A program made the translations under genes and the position numbers. Shown in pieces: positions 7,964 to 16,437 of a stretch of DNA of 37,638 bases. The stretch covers positions 1-37,638 of the forward strand of contig JAHJRD010000056.1 of the NCBI GenBank assembly GCA_018830945.1. Reading direction: 5' to 3'. This DNA comes from Nanobdellota archaeon. GTDB taxonomy: Archaea > Nanobdellota > Nanobdellia > SCGC-AAA011-G17 > GW2011-AR17. The number at the start of each line of letters is the position of its first letter. Within the stretch, counting starts at the first letter, position 1. The notes beneath the pieces are model-generated. The model saw only the letters and a program-made list of their open reading frames with translations. It was not told where the DNA came from and ran no database searches.

Positions 7964-8978
7964 GCCGCAACCCCTTAAGAAAGGAGATACAATAGCATTT
8001 GTTGCGCCTTCGTTTGGCCTTAGCGCCCTATTCCCCCATAGGATAGAAAGAGCAAAATCCTTTTTGGAAAGCAAGGGGTTTAAGATTAAGATATATCCAT
8101 GCGTTAATAAAATAACAGAATTTGCGTGTGCAGGCACAGCTGAAGAGCGAGTAAGTGATATTCATTCAGCGTTCAAGGATAGCCAAGTCAAGGCAATAAT
8201 CTGCACAATCGGCGGGCTTGGCGCAAATGAACTTTTACCTCTTCTAGATTATAAGCTGATTAAGGATAATCCAAAAATATTTTGCGGGTATTCTGACATA
8301 AGTTTATTGCATTATGCTATCCACAAAAAAACAGGGCTTGTTACTTTTTACGGCCCATGTGCAATGCCGGAATTTGGCGAATACCCAGAGCCTTTTGGTT
8401 ATACTTATGAGCAGTTCTTAAAATCAGTAACTGGAAAAATAGGGGCAATTGAAGCATCTAAAGAATGGACAGACGAATTTTTAGATTGGGCAAAAAAAGA
8501 AGACCTTAAACAAAAAAGGCAAACAAATGTAAATCAGGGAGTTAAATGGCTGAAGCACGGGAAGGCTGAAGGAAAAATTATGGGCGGATGTCTCTCATCA
8601 ATTTTACAGTTAAAGGGCACTGAATATGATGTGGATTATGAAAGGAAGATACTATTCATAGAAATCCCTGAAGGGCAGGATATGAGCCATGGTGAACCTA
8701 TACTTTACGTAAAAAGTCAGCTTTATGATTTAAAAAATGCCGGTATCTTTAATAAGATAAAAGGCCTTATTGTTGGGAGAGCGTTTAGGTATTCTGTTGA
8801 AGACAGGCAAAGTTTTGATAAATTACTTAAATCAGTATGCCAAGATTATGATTTTCCTGTTCTTTCGAACTTTGATATAGGGCACACAGACCCGAAAGTC
8901 ACAATCCCGCTTGGAGTGCATGTTTCTATGGATTCGGAAAAAAATAGCGTCTCTTTTGATGAACAGGGAGTAGCATAA
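7956..8978 (+). CDS. MccF/LD-carboxypeptidase family S66 serine peptidase
   Basis: 'LKKGDTIAFVAPS', nucleophile region 'FCGYSDISLLHYAI', 'IMGGCLSSILQLKGT', 'LSNFDIGHTDPKVTIPLGV' (MccF-like GHTDP motif). 8-nt overlap with the upstream gene. Confidence 0.88.
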   Translation: MIKPQPLKKGDTIAFVAPSFGLSALFPHRIERAKSFLESKGFKIKIYPCVNKITEFACAGTAEERVSDIHSAFKDSQVKAIICTIGGLGANELLPLLDYKLIKDNPKIFCGYSDISLLHYAIHKKTGLVTFYGPCAMPEFGEYPEPFGYTYEQFLKSVTGKIGAIEASKEWTDEFLDWAKKEDLKQKRQTNVNQGVKWLKHGKAEGKIMGGCLSSILQLKGTEYDVDYERKILFIEIPEGQDMSHGEPILYVKSQLYDLKNAGIFNKIKGLIVGRAFRYSVEDRQSFDKLLKSVCQDYDFPVLSNFDIGHTDPKVTIPLGVHVSMDSEKNSVSFDEQGVA

Positions 8979-9000
8979 GCACTGAAAAAATTAAGAGAAC

Positions 9001-9291
9001 TTATTCCTTAAAGGCGCTGCCGTGATTCTTTATGTTCTCAACCATTTCTTTTGTTTTTGACAATTCCACGCCATTCTTAACAAGCTTTTCCCGCATTTTA
9101 ATGACAGGGACATCCGCATTGTAAGGGCATTCCTTGTCATGCATTCCGCACAATGCGCAGAAATATGCAAGCTTGTCAGCCCGTTCCATGTTATGGAGCT
9201 TTCCTTTCATTCTAGGAGATGCTGTTTCCTTAAGCACAGCCCTAACCATAGGGCATTTTCCTTTGCATAAGCCGCATTCAACGCACTTCAT
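9001..9291 (-). CDS. 4Fe-4S ferredoxin-type protein (HdrC/GlcF N-terminal-like)
   Basis: 'CVECGLCKGKCPM' and 'CALCGMHDKECPYNADVP'. ATG at 9289-9291 is the start consistent with the upstream gene ending near 9344. Confidence 0.75.
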   Translation of the reverse strand: MKCVECGLCKGKCPMVRAVLKETASPRMKGKLHNMERADKLAYFCALCGMHDKECPYNADVPVIKMREKLVKNGVELSKTKEMVENIKNHGSAFKE

Positions 9292-9343
9292 TCTCGTTCC
9301 GCCTCCGCTACATTCGAAGATGCACTTCGCCACTGCTTGCGCA

Positions 9344-10438
9344 TCATATAAACTTCCCCCTTGACAATATATTCTTAGGATCATAATGCGCTTTAAGCTC
9401 CAAAACCCTTTTTTCTGTCTCAGGATTGCTTGTTTTTCTTTTCTTTGCATTGAACTGCCTGTAAACATAATCTGTTCTTGAAGCAAACGAGCTGTCATCC
9501 CTGAAAACAGGGCATAACACTCCCAAGCCAATTGGCCCATAGCATGGCACTTCATCCTTTCTCAGCAGATTAAGGAACCTTGTGATTGACTCCAGGGGCA
9601 TTTGCAGCTCATGCGCATTAAGATACCTTTTCTGCCCTAAAACAAAAGGCAGCTGCTTTCTTGCATCCCACGCTTCTTTTGCTTCTGCTCCTTTAAGCAT
9701 TCCTTTGTCTCCTGCATAATCAACAATAAGGTGGCTTGCCATGCCAAAACCAAGCAAGGATGATGAAATCTCATCCATGAATTCAATGTTCCGCACATCA
9801 GCATCATTCTTCAGCTCGTCAAGCTTTTCCTGCATTGCAGTGAGGGTGTTAAATTTGAGAAGCTCAGCAGTTCTCTCAACAGCATCACTAAGCCTGAGCT
9901 TTGCGCTCAGTATTATCCCTGTTGCTCCTCGCAAGCCAACAACATGCCTTAATGCGTCTCCTTTCAGGGTAAGGCATATGCCATTGCCGTCAACCATCTT
10001 TACTTCCTCAACCCATTTGCCTGTTTTTCCGAATTCCATTGCCTTTATTCCCAATGCGTTTGCCGCTATCATTCCCCCGATGCTGCATGCTTTTGCTGAT
10101 TCAGGCTGCACAGGAAAAACTTTGCCTTTTAATAATTTATTTACATCATCAAGCAGAACACCTGCCTCAGCTTCAACATAATCATTTGCAACAGTAATAA
10201 CAGAATTCATTTTTGACATGTCAACTATAATATCATTGGCAAATCTCAAGCCAACACCAGCTCCCCTTGCAGTAATAGGCACTCCTGCCCTTCTTGCAAG
10301 CATCACGATCTTGTGCACTTCCTCTGCATTTGACGGCCACACAACTGCCTTTGCATTGCCATAAGCAATCCTGTCAAGCTCTGCCTCAGACGCATTCACT
10401 TCTCCAACAATTGCTTTTAATGATTCAATCAAAGTCAT
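9344..10438 (-). CDS. FAD-linked oxidase (GlcD / D-lactate dehydrogenase-like)
   Basis: 'VVWPSNAEEVHKIVMLARRAGVPITARGAGVGLRFAND', 'YDPKNILSRGKFI'. Confidence 0.9.
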   Translation of the reverse strand: MTLIESLKAIVGEVNASEAELDRIAYGNAKAVVWPSNAEEVHKIVMLARRAGVPITARGAGVGLRFANDIIVDMSKMNSVITVANDYVEAEAGVLLDDVNKLLKGKVFPVQPESAKACSIGGMIAANALGIKAMEFGKTGKWVEEVKMVDGNGICLTLKGDALRHVVGLRGATGIILSAKLRLSDAVERTAELLKFNTLTAMQEKLDELKNDADVRNIEFMDEISSSLLGFGMASHLIVDYAGDKGMLKGAEAKEAWDARKQLPFVLGQKRYLNAHELQMPLESITRFLNLLRKDEVPCYGPIGLGVLCPVFRDDSSFASRTDYVYRQFNAKKRKTSNPETEKRVLELKAHYDPKNILSRGKFI

Positions 10439-11097
10439 AGAAGCACCTCTGACATTTCAAGCACTGCAATATCGTCTGAGTTTTCCTTCAAGTGAAGGTA
10501 GCACATTGGGCATGAAGTTACAATCTTTTTGGATTTTGCCTGCTTTAGCCTTAATTCAGCAATCCTTGAAGCAGCCCTTGGTGAATTCACTTTCAATAAT
10601 CCGCCTGCTCCGCAGCACATTGCATTTTCCTTGTTTTCATCAAACTCTTCAATCTCATAGCCTGCTTTTTTCAACACTTCCCTTGGCTCGTCAACAATGC
10701 CCATTTTTCTTCCAAGCTCACAAGGGTCGTGGTAAGATATCTTTTCTCCGTCTGATTTTTTCTTAATCTTCCTTAAGTTGTCATGCAAAACCTGTGAAAC
10801 ATGCACTGCCTTCAAATTGTATTCATCCTTGAAAATCCTTGCGCATGCAGGGCAGAGGGTTATTATCTTTTTAACATTCTTTTCCTTCAAAAGCTCTAAA
10901 AACCTTTCCTGGTGCTCAAGAAAATCCTCTTTATACCCGCCATAATGCATTGGCATCCCGCAGCACGGCAGCTCGTCGATTGTAATAAAATTAACTCCAA
11001 GCTCTTTTAACAGCTTTTCATAGTTCTCCTTAAGGTGCATTGCTTTTTGCTTTGCAACGCATCCAGGGTAAAACAGTGTATTGCCTAAAAACGCCAT
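10435..11097 (-). CDS. CCG-domain (HdrB/GlcF-like) iron-sulfur protein
   Basis: 'LFYPGCVAKQK', 'LPCCGMPMHYGG', 'YHDPCELGRKMG', 'CCGAGGLLKVN'; 4-nt overlap with the FAD oxidase gene. Confidence 0.9.
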   Translation of the reverse strand: MAFLGNTLFYPGCVAKQKAMHLKENYEKLLKELGVNFITIDELPCCGMPMHYGGYKEDFLEHQERFLELLKEKNVKKIITLCPACARIFKDEYNLKAVHVSQVLHDNLRKIKKKSDGEKISYHDPCELGRKMGIVDEPREVLKKAGYEIEEFDENKENAMCCGAGGLLKVNSPRAASRIAELRLKQAKSKKIVTSCPMCYLHLKENSDDIAVLEMSEVLL

Positions 11098-11347
11098 CTT
11101 TTATCAATGGGAGAGATATTATGCCAGTTTATAAGGATTTTGTTAAAGAATGAAAAGAGGCTTGGATTATCACTATTTTAGCGTGTATAAAAGAAAGGAG
11201 GCTGCACTTTGATTAGCTCTATTGCTTTATTGAGTATTATCCTGCTTAATCGGCAGGCGTATAGCCATTATGCACAACATAAAGTGGATAACTTCCTACT
11301 TTATGCATAACAAAAAGTTTATAAAGTAGATATGCCTTCAGAAGGTT

Positions 11348-12691
11348 ATGGATGAAATAACCCTCAGGCTGATGGAAAACCTAAATGAGCACTGGGCGCT
11401 CGGCAAAGTGCCTGAAAGGCTGAAAGAAAAGATAAAGAGGGAAAAATTCCATGATATAATAAAATATCTCGATGAAAGGCAGATAATAACTATCGTAGGG
11501 CTTAGAAGAACAGGGAAAACAACGCTCATGTTCCAGACGATAGAACACCTTATACAAAAAGGCATAATGCCAAAAAATATCCTTTATTTTTCTTTTGATG
11601 AGCTGACAAGCAAAAGCCCAGAGATTATAGATGAAATTATACAGCATTTTGCATCAAACATTTCAAAGAGCGGCATGGAAAGCAAAGAAAGGAAATACAT
11701 ACTTTTTGACGAAATACAAAAAGTAGAGAATTGGCAGGCTGTTATAAAGAGGTATTATGACCTGAAATACAGCCTGAAGTTCATAGTTTCAGGCTCTGAA
11801 AGCCTGCTGCTAAGAAAGAAAACCAAAGAAACAATGGCAGGAAGAAGTTTTGATTTTCTGCTTACCCCTCTTTCTTTCAGGGAATACCTTGAATTCAACG
11901 GCATAAAAGTTGAAAAGGGCGCATACAAGGAGATTTATGCAAAAACAATTGCGCACCATGCAAAGCTGAAAGGGATGTTTGAGGAATTTCTGCTTAGAGG
12001 CGGCTTTCCTGAAACAACAGGCATGGATATACACAGGCTTCAGGAATACCTTTACGAATCTGTGCTTCAGAAAATTATATTCAGCGACATCCCTTCGTTG
12101 TTTAATATCTCCAACCCTGAAATGCTGGTAAAGATTATGGAGCTTGTTTCAAAGAATACATCACAGCTTTTTGAAATAGGGCAGATTTGCGAGGTTTTTA
12201 ATATATCAAGAAACTCAGCTTCCGCATACCTTTCTTACCTTGAAAGCTCTTTCCTTATATCAATGTCATTCAATTACACGCAAAGCAAAGTAAAGCAGCT
12301 AAGGACAAGAAAAAAGGCATATATCAATGATACAGGGATTGCAAACAGCCTTTTAAAGCAGATGCATATTGAGTCCCGTGAATATCTCGGGCAGCTCGTT
12401 GAAACGCAGGTTTACAATGAAATCTCAAGAAGGCACCCGACATTATTTTGGCGGGATAAAATGCAGCATGAAGTTGATATAATAGCCAAGAACAAAAAAA
12501 TAATTCCAGTGGAAGTAAAATACAGGGCAACAATAAGCCAGGGAGATATTAAAAATATGGAACTTTTTATGAAAAAAAACAGCGTGGCAAAAGGGATAAT
12601 TGTTACAAAAGACCTGTTCCGGGAAGAAAAGAGCCTCCTCTATATCCCTGCATGGGTTTTTCTCTTGTCTTACGAAACATTAATGGAGTAA
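11348..12691 (+). CDS. AAA family ATPase with DUF4143-type C-terminal domain
   Basis: Walker A 'VGLRRTGKTTL', 'YILFDEIQKVENW', 'FIVSGSES', HTH-like 'IGQICEVFNISRNSASAYLSYLESSFLI', nuclease-like 'HEVDIIAKNKKIIPVEVKYR'. Confidence 0.88.
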   Translation: MDEITLRLMENLNEHWALGKVPERLKEKIKREKFHDIIKYLDERQIITIVGLRRTGKTTLMFQTIEHLIQKGIMPKNILYFSFDELTSKSPEIIDEIIQHFASNISKSGMESKERKYILFDEIQKVENWQAVIKRYYDLKYSLKFIVSGSESLLLRKKTKETMAGRSFDFLLTPLSFREYLEFNGIKVEKGAYKEIYAKTIAHHAKLKGMFEEFLLRGGFPETTGMDIHRLQEYLYESVLQKIIFSDIPSLFNISNPEMLVKIMELVSKNTSQLFEIGQICEVFNISRNSASAYLSYLESSFLISMSFNYTQSKVKQLRTRKKAYINDTGIANSLLKQMHIESREYLGQLVETQVYNEISRRHPTLFWRDKMQHEVDIIAKNKKIIPVEVKYRATISQGDIKNMELFMKKNSVAKGIIVTKDLFREEKSLLYIPAWVFLLSYETLME

Positions 12692-12700
12692 AAAAAGAAA

Positions 12701-12722
12701 ATAATGCCGAAGGCCGGCTTTC
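12701..12722 (+). repeat. Dispersed intergenic element copy 1 (ATAATGCCGAAGGCCGGCTTTC)
   Basis: Shares the core TGCCGRAGGCMGGCYTT with 31187-31210 and the reverse complement of 35250-35274. Confidence 0.5.
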
Positions 12723-12766
12723 TATATCTCAAGCACAAATAGAAGGCAAGGGTTATTCAAAGTTAT

Positions 12767-13807
12767 CTATATCACAAGCACAGCCTTTACAGCCCTGTGG
12801 TCAGAATGCACATATTCCAGAACCTTATACTCCTTTATCACAATATCCTTTGTAGGAAGTATGAAATCAATTGCCTTGTGCAGCTCATCAGTGTTTGCTG
12901 TCATAAACCTCTCGTCTTCAGGGCTTATTTCCTGCATATAAATCTCAAATAAACCAGATTCAATAAAGCTTTCCATTGTCATGTCATTCTTGAAGGATTT
13001 CAGCCTTTCAGGCTTTGCGCTCTTTGCAATAGGAAGCACTGCATTCAGGTCTCCTAAAACAACAGAAGGCGTGCCTGTTGCCCTTACATCTGTAATCAAT
13101 GCCCGTGCCTCAAGCATCTTGTTTTCAGTTGATTCAGAGTCAAGGTGCGCATCCAACACGCGCAGCTTCTTGCCGCCAATATCAACAACAGCGTCAAGGT
13201 AATGGTTTGCTCCAATTACCCATTCAATGAATGTTTTCTTCCTGTAAAGCCTGCTTTCAAAGCCAGAAGGGTATTTGCTCAATACAGCAACCCCTGCTTT
13301 CACTTTAAGAAAAGGGAAGATGTATCCTGCATTATATCTTTTATTAAAGTAAGGAACAATAACATTCCACCTGTATGCAAATGCATAATACTTGTACCCT
13401 GCTTTCTCAGCAAGGTAAGGCAGGAAGTCCACATTAAAGCTCCACGTGGCGTCCAAATCAGCTTCCTGCAGCGCAATAATGTCTGCGTTTTCTGTTTTTA
13501 GCATTTCAGCAATCTTATCAAGGCCTTCATATGCAGCTTCTTCTGACTGTATTGTAAAGTCGCGCTCAAAATCAGTAAGGTTCTTGTTGCTTGTGTTGCC
13601 CCTTGCGTGCGCAATGTTGTAAGTAATGATTGAAATCTCGTCTTTTGGGGCAGAATCAGGCAGGCTTTCAATTATGCCTGTAACAGGCTTGTCCTGATTG
13701 ACTGACAATGTGTTTGCAAGCATTAGCAAAAGCGTGAGAAGCGCAAGAGAAAAGATTATTGCGGTTGTAATGAAAAAATATTTTTTTGCCTTTTTAAGTA
13801 GAGCCAT
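12767..13807 (-). CDS. Endonuclease/exonuclease/phosphatase (EEP) family protein with N-terminal TM anchor
   Basis: 'EISIITYNIAHARG', 'ADIIALQEADLD', 'RVLDAHLDSES', 'SVVLGDLNAVL', 'VHSDHRAVKAVL'; N-terminal hydrophobic segment. Confidence 0.9.
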   Translation of the reverse strand: MALLKKAKKYFFITTAIIFSLALLTLLLMLANTLSVNQDKPVTGIIESLPDSAPKDEISIITYNIAHARGNTSNKNLTDFERDFTIQSEEAAYEGLDKIAEMLKTENADIIALQEADLDATWSFNVDFLPYLAEKAGYKYYAFAYRWNVIVPYFNKRYNAGYIFPFLKVKAGVAVLSKYPSGFESRLYRKKTFIEWVIGANHYLDAVVDIGGKKLRVLDAHLDSESTENKMLEARALITDVRATGTPSVVLGDLNAVLPIAKSAKPERLKSFKNDMTMESFIESGLFEIYMQEISPEDERFMTANTDELHKAIDFILPTKDIVIKEYKVLEYVHSDHRAVKAVLVI

Positions 13808-13842
13808 GATGTTTTAAAAGTCAAACAGGGTTAAAAAGATTG

Positions 13843-14760
13843 TTATTTCTTTTTCAGCTGCTCCAGCAGCCTGCACGCCATGCACTCCTCTGCTGAAGTC
13901 GGCTCCCTGCATTTCCTGCAAAAGCCAATATCCCCTTCCTTCATGAACTTCTCTTTCAATAAAGGCAATGTTTCAAGAAAAGCAGACAATATTCCTGTTT
14001 TTGTGCCAGGATGCTTGTTTTCAAAATCATTAAGCATTATCCTTACTTCGCCGCGGTATGCAGCGCCTGCATAAGGGCATTCTACAAACTTGCCGGAGAT
14101 TCCATTCAAAAAAGCATACGCAGTAACCTCTTTCTCAAGCAGGAAATACAATGGCTTTATTCTTCTGATAAACCTTGCATCCTTTTTCAAGCCGTTAATA
14201 ACCCCTAATCTTGCAGCAGCGTCATTATTGCTGCGAAACAAGTTCATCACAATGCTCTGCGCCTCATCATCTGCATTATGCCCAAAAGCGATTTTATCAG
14301 CTTTTAATTCCCTTGCTTTCTTGTTCAGTAAATACCTTCTGAATGTGCCGCAGACAGTGCAGGGGCCTTTTTTTAATTTCTTAAGCATCTCATCCAGGGA
14401 ATATCCTAATTCCTTTTTGAAAGAATACACATAAAGCTTTACCTTGAGTTTCTTGCATAATTTTTCAGCATCCTTCTTGGTGAAAGGTCTGTAACCTTTA
14501 ATCCCCTCGTCAATTAAAATAGCAAACAATTCAACATTCTTCATCTGCCTTGTAATTGAAGCAAGCAGTGTAAGCAAAACAGAAGAATCCTTTCCGCCTG
14601 ACAATGCAACAGCAATCCTTTCTTTCTTTCCTATTAATTCATGCTGCCTTATGCACTTCCTTGCTTTTCTTTCAAAATACAGGTTAAAGCAGTTTTTGCA
14701 TAGCTTTTCGCCTGAAGTTAATACAAATACAGGTTCTTTAGAGCCGTTTTTGCATGTCAT
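13843..14760 (-). CDS. TtuA/Ncs6-family tRNA 2-thiolation enzyme (PP-loop ATPase, zinc-binding)
   Basis: 'KERIAVALSGGKDSSVLLTLL' PP-loop, 'GPCTVCGTFRRYLLNKKARELKADKIAFGHNADDEAQSIVMNLFR', terminal 'CRKCREPTSAEECMACRLLEQL'. Confidence 0.9.
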   Translation of the reverse strand: MTCKNGSKEPVFVLTSGEKLCKNCFNLYFERKARKCIRQHELIGKKERIAVALSGGKDSSVLLTLLASITRQMKNVELFAILIDEGIKGYRPFTKKDAEKLCKKLKVKLYVYSFKKELGYSLDEMLKKLKKGPCTVCGTFRRYLLNKKARELKADKIAFGHNADDEAQSIVMNLFRSNNDAAARLGVINGLKKDARFIRRIKPLYFLLEKEVTAYAFLNGISGKFVECPYAGAAYRGEVRIMLNDFENKHPGTKTGILSAFLETLPLLKEKFMKEGDIGFCRKCREPTSAEECMACRLLEQLKKK

Positions 14761-14948
14761 CCTCCTGACACCACTGCTAATATCTTTATTTGATCCTTTT
14801 CAGACAACTTAGCATCTTCAGTAACCAATGTTCCATTCTTTACAACAAGAACAGTAACTGGATTTATGTTTAATTTCTTAAGCAAAGCATTCACAGAGGC
14901 CGCTTTCACATTCACTGTTTTCCCTGTTTTTTCAATGTAGACTTTCAT
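14757..14948 (-). CDS. ThiS/MoaD/SAMP-like small ubiquitin-fold sulfur carrier ending in -SGG
   Basis: 63 aa, beta-grasp-like 'MKVYIEKTGKTVNVKAASVNALLKKLNINPVTVLVVKNGTLVTEDAKLSEKDQIKILAVVSGG'; 4-nt overlap with the ttuA-like gene. Confidence 0.88.
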   Translation of the reverse strand: MKVYIEKTGKTVNVKAASVNALLKKLNINPVTVLVVKNGTLVTEDAKLSEKDQIKILAVVSGG

Positions 14949-15250
14949 GATTGCATCCCCTCCAAAAACTGCCTTATCTCACTGACTTTTCTTGGATTTA
15001 ATGATACATGGCTGTCAGAGCCTTTTCCTGTCTTTTTTACAGTTATGATAACCCACTCCTCATTCATCAGCTCTTTAAGCGCTCCTTCAACCGCTTTCTT
15101 TCCTTTATGTGTATTCCTGTAATGCTCGGGAACGCCTTTTATTATAAAATCAAGAGACGTATGCTTCCCTCCCCATATATTGCTTCTTATGAGCTTTTGA
15201 AGTATAAGCCTTTTAAGAGATTCTGCTTCAGCCATTCCCAAAAGTATCAT
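14945..15250 (-). CDS. Small winged-helix-like hypothetical protein
   Basis: 4-nt overlap with the thiS-like gene; 'KKAVEGALKELMNEEWVIITVKKTGKGSDSHVSLNPRK'. Confidence 0.6.
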   Translation of the reverse strand: MILLGMAEAESLKRLILQKLIRSNIWGGKHTSLDFIIKGVPEHYRNTHKGKKAVEGALKELMNEEWVIITVKKTGKGSDSHVSLNPRKVSEIRQFLEGMQS

Positions 15251-15339
15251 TCAACAGGTTTATTAAATTTCCTTTTGCTTATTATACATCAATATACAAT
15301 TACAAAAGGTTTAAATACAAGCTAAACCCTGTAAATTGT

Positions 15340-15678
15340 ATGGCAAACGAATCAATATTTTTAGAACACGTTGGAGACAGCCCAAGAATGAGGGTTCTGC
15401 AGTACCTGATAGAAGGAAGGGACTTTGATTATACATTAACAGACATGCTTAATGCATGCGTCAGCTGGGGAACGCTGAACAGCCTTATTCCCAAACTGGA
15501 GAAATTAGGCATTGTGGTGAAAGTAAGAAAAATAGGGAGGGCAACTCTTTACAAGATAAACCAGCAGAATGAGGCTGCAAAGCAGATGATTTCCTTGTAT
15601 GACAAGCTAATTCTTCAGCAGCTGGAATCAAAAGAGCAGAAAGCAGAGATTTCCGTGAGATATAAGAAGAAAGTATAA
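15340..15678 (+). CDS. Winged-helix transcriptional regulator
   Basis: 'SPRMRVLQYLIEGRDFDYTLTDMLNACVSWGTLNSLIPKLEKLGIVVKVRKIGRATLYKIN'; upstream 'aaaaggtttaaatacaa'. Confidence 0.75.
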   Translation: MANESIFLEHVGDSPRMRVLQYLIEGRDFDYTLTDMLNACVSWGTLNSLIPKLEKLGIVVKVRKIGRATLYKINQQNEAAKQMISLYDKLILQQLESKEQKAEISVRYKKKV

Positions 15679-15696
15679 ACTTCCATCAAGCCTAAA

Positions 15697-16437
15697 TCAC
15701 TTATACCCTTTGATAAAGCTAAAAGTCAATGTTGATTCTATCTCTGAAGGCGGGTCGTAAACAGCCAAATTATATTTCTTCCTGTACCCTTTCGGCAAAG
15801 ACCGGCATATATCAATTACCTGTTTTCTCTGCTCTTCACTGGCTGCTTTTGATTTGCACCAGCCGTTCAGCCATTTTTTATGCAGGCCTTCAACACGCTG
15901 CTCAATATGCCCCACATTGCATCTTTCAAAAAGCACGCGAAGCATTTCATGCGAAGGGAATTCAGGGTGGTGGGGTTCAGTGACTCTAACGATAGGCGTA
16001 ACACAAAATGTCTCATTTTTATATACGGCAGATTCAATAGCCAGAATCTTCCCGCCTCTTTTCGTTACCCTGTACATTTCAGCAAATGCCTTTGAGGGGT
16101 CCTCAAAATGCTGGAGAAGGTTCCTGCAATAAACAAAATCAAAGGACTCATTATCAAAAGGCAGGGCCTCTGCATCGCAAACATACAATTTAAAATGCGG
16201 ATGTAACCGCCTGCACTCTTCTATCATCTTTGAAGAAAGGTCTATGCCTGTAACATCTGCCAAAGAAAGGCTTGTTTCCAAATCCCCGCTGCCAATTCCC
16301 ACGTCAAGGGATTTTTCATTGCCGCTTGTGTCTGCGAATTTTACAATCCTCGCGTTGAAATCCGAAGACTGCACCCAAACCTTGCTTTTCCAGCAGCCTG
16401 CTATTTTATCATAAGTATCCCTGACTTTGTCTTTCAT
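15697..16437 (-). CDS. Class I SAM-dependent methyltransferase (UbiE-like), third gene of a HEPN/MNT operon
   Basis: 'KSLDVGIGSGDLETSLSLADVTGIDLSSKMIEECRR', 'LPFDNESFDFVYCRNLLQHFEDP'; overlaps the HEPN gene by 4 nt. Confidence 0.88.
   Translation of the reverse strand: MKDKVRDTYDKIAGCWKSKVWVQSSDFNARIVKFADTSGNEKSLDVGIGSGDLETSLSLADVTGIDLSSKMIEECRRLHPHFKLYVCDAEALPFDNESFDFVYCRNLLQHFEDPSKAFAEMYRVTKRGGKILAIESAVYKNETFCVTPIVRVTEPHHPEFPSHEMLRVLFERCNVGHIEQRVEGLHKKWLNGWCKSKAASEEQRKQVIDICRSLPKGYRKKYNLAVYDPPSEIESTLTFSFIKGYK

Noticed and set aside
12719-12783. Near-repeat 'CTATATCTCAAGCACA' / 'CTATATCACAAGCACA' giving SISQAQ twice in ORF 12652..12855
   Set aside because: One copy is the 3' end of the EEP-family gene; the similarity is only about 17 nt and too short to call a duplication or a coding repeat.
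14757-14948. ThiS-like -SGG protein as a microcin-like peptide precursor for the MccF operon
   Set aside because: It is about 6 kb away, on the other strand, and coupled to a tRNA thiolase gene, which explains it better.
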